From Bacteroidota bacterium (lineage in GTDB: Bacteria; Bacteroidota; Bacteroidia; Cytophagales; Cyclobacteriaceae), in contig JAFDYY010000009.1 in NCBI GenBank assembly GCA_018267195.1, positions 1 to 64,000 on the forward strand: a DNA stretch of 64,000 nt. The letters run 5' to 3'. A model generated the notes under the pieces. It did no database searches. It had not been told where the DNA came from and worked only from the letters and a program-made list of their open reading frames with translations. Of the stretch, positions 60,163 through 64,000 are shown one piece after another; within the stretch, counting starts at the first letter, position 1; each line of letters opens with the position of its first letter. A program made the position numbers and the translations under genes.

Positions 60163-60831
60163 ATGATTGCCGAAGAACTGATCAACCACATGATTCCGCC
60201 TCTAAAAGTGACGGACAGCGCGCACATGGCCATTGTGTGGATGGAAGAATTTCGTTGCAATTACCTGCCCGTTGTAAACAATGGAAAACTGGTAGGTTTC
60301 ATTTCCGAAGAAATCATTTTAGAATCGAATGACATTGATAAAACTCTGGCGCATTTTGAATTGACCGGAAAAGACTGCACCGTTGGTCTCGGTTCGCATT
60401 TCTATGATATTTTAAAAACGGCTTCGCAACATAAACTGTATATGGTTTGTGTTTTAGATGATGAAGGAAATTATGCCGGAGTGATTACCGTGCAAGATAT
60501 TATGGCTTCGTTTGCCCAAACCGCAGCCGTACAAATGCCGGGCGGAATCCTGGTTCTTTCAATGGATTTGATTGACTACTCGTTGGCCGAAATCTGCCGG
60601 TATGTAGAAGAGAACAATGCGAAGGTAATTAGTAGTATCATGGTGGAAGACCCGATGGACAAAGGGAAAGTAAAGATTACCCTGAAAATTAACCAAGTCG
60701 ATCTGGCGCGCATTGTTGCTACGCTTGAGCGGTTTAATTACCGTATCATCGGGCGGTATCAGGAATCGGCCGTTACCAACACAGGCGAACAAGAAAGGCT
60801 TGACTTATTGATGAAATATCTCGACCTCTAA
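60163..60831 (+). CDS. CBS-domain protein, probable regulator
   Basis: 222 aa: two CBS motifs in the first 120 residues (LINHMIPPLKVTDSAHMAI and HKLYMVCVLDDEGNYAGVIT), then an ACT-like C-terminal region (ILVLSMDLIDYSLAEICRYVEENNAKV). CBS pairs bind adenine nucleotides. It lies between a hydrolase (1 nt) and NAD kinase (12 nt), and this CBS-nadK neighbourhood is often kept in the phylum, suggesting nucleotide-sensing control; that link is inference. Confidence 0.88.
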   Translation: MIAEELINHMIPPLKVTDSAHMAIVWMEEFRCNYLPVVNNGKLVGFISEEIILESNDIDKTLAHFELTGKDCTVGLGSHFYDILKTASQHKLYMVCVLDDEGNYAGVITVQDIMASFAQTAAVQMPGGILVLSMDLIDYSLAEICRYVEENNAKVISSIMVEDPMDKGKVKITLKINQVDLARIVATLERFNYRIIGRYQESAVTNTGEQERLDLLMKYLDL

Positions 60832-60843
60832 CCTCGTCATTGT

Positions 60844-61719
60844 ATGCGCATCGGCATCCATGGAAAAGATTTTCAAAATAAATCATCCGGATTTTTAGTG
60901 AAAATACTGGATGACCTCCGCCAGCGCAACATAGAAACATGGGTGTCTGATAAGTTTGCCAAAACAGTAAGTACGGCACGAGTAAGTCAATACAAAATCA
61001 AAATATTTGATCACACCCACTCCCTAAAACATCTCGATTTTTTTCTTTCTCTGGGGGGCGATGGTACCATGCTTGAGTCGGTTACTTACGTTCGTCAGAC
61101 CGGAGTCCCCATTCTGGGCATAAACACGGGCCGGCTCGGCTTTCTGGCTATCAACAGCCGCGATGACTCGGAAACAGCTATAGAAGCACTTGTAGCAGGA
61201 AATTATAAATTGGATTCGCGATCGTTGCTTAAATTAATTTCTTCCCCCAAATTATTTCAGGGGCTGAACTTCGGGTTAAATGATTTTACAATCATGAAAA
61301 AAGACACGTCATCGATGATAACGGTGCATGTGTTTGTCGATGGCCGGTTGTTGAATTCGTATTGGGCTGATGGTGTCATTTTATCTACTCCCACCGGTTC
61401 AACCGGCTATTCGTTAAGTTGCGGGGGGCCGTTGGTTTATCCGGCATCAGAAAGTTTTATCATTACCCCGGTAAGCCCGCACAACCTGGGCACCCGGCCG
61501 ATTGTGCTTTCCGATAAATCGGAAATCACTTTTCAAATTGAAGGGCGAAGCAAAAAATATCTGATCTCCCTTGACTCTCGATTTGAAACCATTGATGAAA
61601 CCGTAAAGCTGAAAGTAAAAAAAGAAAAATTTCAGATAAACCTGATTCAACTTGAGGGGCAGGACTATTTTAAAACACTGCGTCAAAAATTAAATTGGGG
61701 GTTAGACATCCGAAATTAA
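60844..61719 (+). CDS. nadK: NAD kinase
   Basis: Phosphorylates NAD to NADP with ATP. Signature GGDGTML at 71-77 with catalytic Asp73, NTGRLGFL at about 98, the substrate motif LNDF, and WADGVILSTPTGSTGYSLSCGGP. 291 aa, normal. ATG 60844. Last gene of the plus-strand run; it converges with a TPM gene, 3 nt between. Confidence 0.96.
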   Translation: MRIGIHGKDFQNKSSGFLVKILDDLRQRNIETWVSDKFAKTVSTARVSQYKIKIFDHTHSLKHLDFFLSLGGDGTMLESVTYVRQTGVPILGINTGRLGFLAINSRDDSETAIEALVAGNYKLDSRSLLKLISSPKLFQGLNFGLNDFTIMKKDTSSMITVHVFVDGRLLNSYWADGVILSTPTGSTGYSLSCGGPLVYPASESFIITPVSPHNLGTRPIVLSDKSEITFQIEGRSKKYLISLDSRFETIDETVKLKVKKEKFQINLIQLEGQDYFKTLRQKLNWGLDIRN

Positions 61720-61722
61720 TTA

Positions 61723-62697
61723 CTACCACCCGCCACTGCTGCCGCCCCCGCCAAAACTACCACCCCCTCCGGAAAAACTACTGCCCCCCGAAAAACTACT
61801 GCCACCGGAACCTGAACTAAACCCACCCCACCCACTGCTCCTTCCATAGCTGCCGCTTGATCGGGGTGCATCCCATTGTATAATTTGTTTTCTACCCCAG
61901 GCCGTTCTGCCCATTATTATTTTGGCTATCGGCATACCAATAATGTATATAGCCGCCAGCACTTTTCCTGCTGTAACTCCCACTGCAACCCAGGGAAAGA
62001 GTGCCCAGAACGGGATCAAAAAGAAATACATCCCCCAACTCATGCATCCCGATGAAAAGAGGGTTAAAGCAGTAAATACCCCTAGAATCAAAAAAATAAA
62101 AATCCCTGTAAAAATTTTTTCCTGTAAGGTACGTTCCCCGGTGGCGGTTGCTTCGTCTGCTTTATATTCTCCGGCTATGGCTTTAATTATTCCGGCTACT
62201 CCGGCTTTTACCCCTTCATCATAATTTCCCCGTTTAAATTCCGGGGCTATTTCATTGCGAATAATGCGGTTGCACTGAGCATCTGTTAACACCCCCTCCA
62301 GTCCTTGCCCCACTTCTATGCGCATCTTCCGGTCATCTACGGCAATTAAGAGCAGGGCACCATTGTCTTTCCCTTTTTGACCTAACTTCCATTTTTCGGC
62401 AACTTTCAGCGAATAATTTTCAAGTACTTCTCCATCCAGAGAAGAAACAACAAGGATCGCTATCTGGTTAGAAGTAGAGTCCTCATATACTTTGAGTTCA
62501 TTCTCCAACTGGTCAATGGTCGCTTGTTGAAGGGCGTGAGCTTCATCGTGTATGCGTTGTCCCCACAGCTCGGGTATTGGCTTTTGAGCTTTGGTTGCGA
62601 TTCCTGTAAAAAAAAGAAATAGAAATAAAACAGCTCTATATTTTAAGCAATAAGCTGCGCGATGGGGCTTCCTTTTTCCGGTTGATTTTAAATGCAT
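61723..62697 (-). CDS. TPM-domain membrane protein with Gly/Ser-rich tail
   Basis: 324 aa. A signal-like hydrophobic stretch at about 22-38 follows a basic N-terminus, then a TPM domain (about 45-180, QIAILVVSSLDGE, MRIEVGQGLEGVLTDAQC, EIAPEFKRGNYDEG), two membrane helices at about 195-250 and a C-terminal tail of Gly and Ser with repeated GGSSFSG and GGGGSFGGGG blocks. TPM proteins occur with LemA and act in photosystem repair in plants; the bacterial role is unsettled. Third TPM gene in a row. Confidence 0.88.
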   Translation of the reverse strand: MHLKSTGKRKPHRAAYCLKYRAVLFLFLFFTGIATKAQKPIPELWGQRIHDEAHALQQATIDQLENELKVYEDSTSNQIAILVVSSLDGEVLENYSLKVAEKWKLGQKGKDNGALLLIAVDDRKMRIEVGQGLEGVLTDAQCNRIIRNEIAPEFKRGNYDEGVKAGVAGIIKAIAGEYKADEATATGERTLQEKIFTGIFIFLILGVFTALTLFSSGCMSWGMYFFLIPFWALFPWVAVGVTAGKVLAAIYIIGMPIAKIIMGRTAWGRKQIIQWDAPRSSGSYGRSSGWGGFSSGSGGSSFSGGSSFSGGGGSFGGGGSSGGW

Positions 62698-62715
62698 ATT
62701 CGGGTACTCAAGATA

Positions 62716-63477
62716 TTACCATGAATCGCTTGAGCCGCCTCCGCCAAAACTACCGCCTCCGCCATAATCACGGCTGTCGTATCCCGATCCAGAATTACGG
62801 CCGCCCATCCCCATCAGCATGCCGGCTGCCCAATAGCCTCCTAACCCGCCACCACCTTTGCGTGAGGCCATAATTAAAATAATAAGAATTACTACAATGG
62901 TTACCCATGGCGAGCGACCTCCTTTTTTATGTTGAGGCGGATTCGTGTTAACGTACTGCCCTTTAATTGCTTTTTTTATAGAGATAACCCCGGCCACCAC
63001 GCCCCCTTCATAATCGCCTTGGCGGAATCGTGGAGCTATTTCATTTCGATTAATGCGGCTCGACAACGCATCGGTAAGCACACCTTCCAGCCCTTGCCCT
63101 ACCTCTATGCGCACACGTCTGTCTTTTATGGCTACTAACAACAGCACTCCATTATCATTTTCTTTGGTTCCGATTTTCCAGGCTTCAGCCACCCGAATAC
63201 CAAAATCACTGATATCTTCGCCTTCCAGCGAAGGAATGATGAGAACGGCTATTTGATTGGAAGAAGAATCGCGCTCGGCTTTTAAAAAAGTTTCTAGTTG
63301 TGCGCGGGTTTGGGCAGAAAGCACCCCCGCCTCATCGTGCACCCACACGCCTCCGTGATCAGGAATTTTTAGTTGAGCATCTGTTCTCTGGGGCCACAAA
63401 AAAAAACAAAACAACAGCCAATAGCCGGAACCCGGAAATTGAAAACCAAGCGTTTTTATAAACAGGGTACGGATCAT
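62716..63477 (-). CDS. TPM-domain membrane protein
   Basis: 253 aa. Signal peptide-like start (to about 34, WLLFCFFLWPQRTDAQ), TPM domain at about 45-175 (QIAVLIIPSLEGEDI, GQGLEGVLTDALSSRINRNEIAPRFRQGDYEGG), one membrane helix (about 192-206) and a short Gly-rich tail ending GGGGSFGGGGSSDSW. Clearly a tandem paralogue of the gene 18 nt downstream. Confidence 0.88.
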   Translation of the reverse strand: MIRTLFIKTLGFQFPGSGYWLLFCFFLWPQRTDAQLKIPDHGGVWVHDEAGVLSAQTRAQLETFLKAERDSSSNQIAVLIIPSLEGEDISDFGIRVAEAWKIGTKENDNGVLLLVAIKDRRVRIEVGQGLEGVLTDALSSRINRNEIAPRFRQGDYEGGVVAGVISIKKAIKGQYVNTNPPQHKKGGRSPWVTIVVILIILIMASRKGGGGLGGYWAAGMLMGMGGRNSGSGYDSRDYGGGGSFGGGGSSDSW

Positions 63478-63488
63478 GGGGGGATAAA

Positions 63489-64000
63489 TTATTCTACTCT
63501 CAAGTCGTCTTTCAACTCATTTACATCATCGGCCGTTTTAAGGAATCCTTTTTCGAGGAGGATTTCGCCACAGCGCAATATGGCAGACTCCATCCCCCGC
63601 AGCACATGGCCCATACGGATGTTTTGAATAATTCCCCGCACCATATTATCCCATTCTTTTTGCTCTACTACCTTACTGATGCCGCTGTCGGCAATAACCA
63701 TTACTTCTTTTTCAAAAAAAGAAATGAAGATCATAATCCCCGTACGATGCCGGGTATTAAAAACTTCTTCTTGTAAGAAAGCCGTTTCTGCCCGTTGGCG
63801 TGTCATCCGGTCAAAATGTTGCTGGCTAATAAAAAGCCGCTGGATGGCAGGGATATAGTGTGCGGCCGAGGCCCCGAGCAAACAGGCAATAACAATCATT
63901 AAAAATATTAATAGCGGGTCGCGATCATAAATGCCGAGAAGTTTTGATGCCCCGTGTATGTACCGGTCGAACAAAATGATAAGCCAATAAGCTAACGCCC
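63489..64000 (-). CDS. TPM-domain protein, N-terminus beyond the window edge
   Basis: The frame stays open from its stop at 63489 to the last base of the window; a TTG at 63974 is possible but nothing supports it as a true start. Visible: hydrophobic LAYWLIILFDRY before 63974, one membrane helix (FLMIVIACLLGASAAHYI) and a TPM-type domain (GIMIFISFFEKEVMVIADSGI, GMESAILRCGEILLEKGF) without a Gly-rich tail. Shorter than its two neighbours. Spacing to the next gene is 11 nt. Confidence 0.75.
   Translation of the reverse strand, partial: ALAYWLIILFDRYIHGASKLLGIYDRDPLLIFLMIVIACLLGASAAHYIPAIQRLFISQQHFDRMTRQRAETAFLQEEVFNTRHRTGIMIFISFFEKEVMVIADSGISKVVEQKEWDNMVRGIIQNIRMGHVLRGMESAILRCGEILLEKGFLKTADDVNELKDDLRVE

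Noticed and set aside
1..64000. CRISPR arrays, insertion sequences, prophage, restriction or toxin-antitoxin genes, tRNA or rRNA
   Set aside because: No periodic repeats, transposase, integrase, nuclease-methylase pair or cloverleaf-like sequence was seen; gaps are too short for rRNA. An exhaustive tRNA or RNA-family scan was not possible by eye.

Overview
The window is a stretch of ordinary chromosome from a member of the Bacteroidota, most likely of the Cytophagales type. The evidence is direct. A secreted subtilase (21251-24898) ends in a type IX secretion (T9SS) sorting domain. Several gene-start regions carry the phylum's promoter form (TTG, about 19 nt, TAnnTTTG) instead of -35/-10 boxes. 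CarB lacks the C-terminal allosteric domain and RecQ has a C-terminal helix-turn-helix extension. Ribosome binding sites are inconspicuous. Coding density is very high, many genes overlap by 4 nt, and I see no tRNA, rRNA, insertion sequence, prophage or CRISPR array.

Layout. 0.1-4.5 kb: a minus-strand operon tatA, gatA, LysM lytic transglycosylase, a small unknown gene and an adenosine-kinase-like gene. 4.5-8 kb: RidA, tag and recQ. 8.1-12.6 kb: plus-strand GDP-mannose synthesis (manC) and a polysaccharide flippase, then a divergent GAPDH paralogue and an arginyl-transferase-like gene. 12.6-21.2 kb: prfA, two unknown envelope genes, uvrA and carB. 21.2-32.4 kb: one long minus-strand unit M19 dipeptidase, SpoIIM, multipass protein, DUF4129, DUF4350, MoxR ATPase, DUF58 and T9SS subtilase, with RDD and cytochrome-b5-like genes diverging from its head. 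33.4-41.8 kb: class V aminotransferase, nitronate monooxygenase, an exported redox/folding operon (TlpA, cyclophilin, redoxin), polyprenyl synthase, RNase R and a 3'-5' exonuclease. 41.9-56.5 kb: hutF, AsmA, aldehyde dehydrogenase, two OmpA-domain proteins, a patatin with its own outer-membrane barrel, an M23 peptidase and DsbD. 56.7-64 kb: a split YeeE/YedE sulfur transporter, pdxJ, a plus-strand run yqeY-cvpA-hydrolase-CBS-nadK, and three TPM-domain genes, the last running off the right edge.

How the genes work together. Much of the region serves the cell envelope: export (TatA, T9SS cargo), peptidoglycan turnover (MltD-like, M23), lipid and polysaccharide supply (polyprenyl synthase, ManC, flippase), outer-membrane proteins (OmpA pair, patatin-barrel, AsmA) and periplasmic redox folding (DsbD, TlpA operon). 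The rest is housekeeping: translation (gatA, prfA), repair (tag, recQ, uvrA), RNA decay (rnr) and cofactors (pdxJ, nadK).

I did not find a clear new defence or mobile system. The best candidates for undescribed biology are the GAPDH-like/ATE-like gene pair, in which both proteins lack hallmark residues of their families; the MoxR-DUF58-SpoIIM-RDD membrane module; and the glycine-zipper membrane protein at 13762. At the DNA level the clearest signals are a strong terminator lying inside the 3' coding end of a convergent gene (37935-37970) and back-to-back hairpins at 47826-47876.
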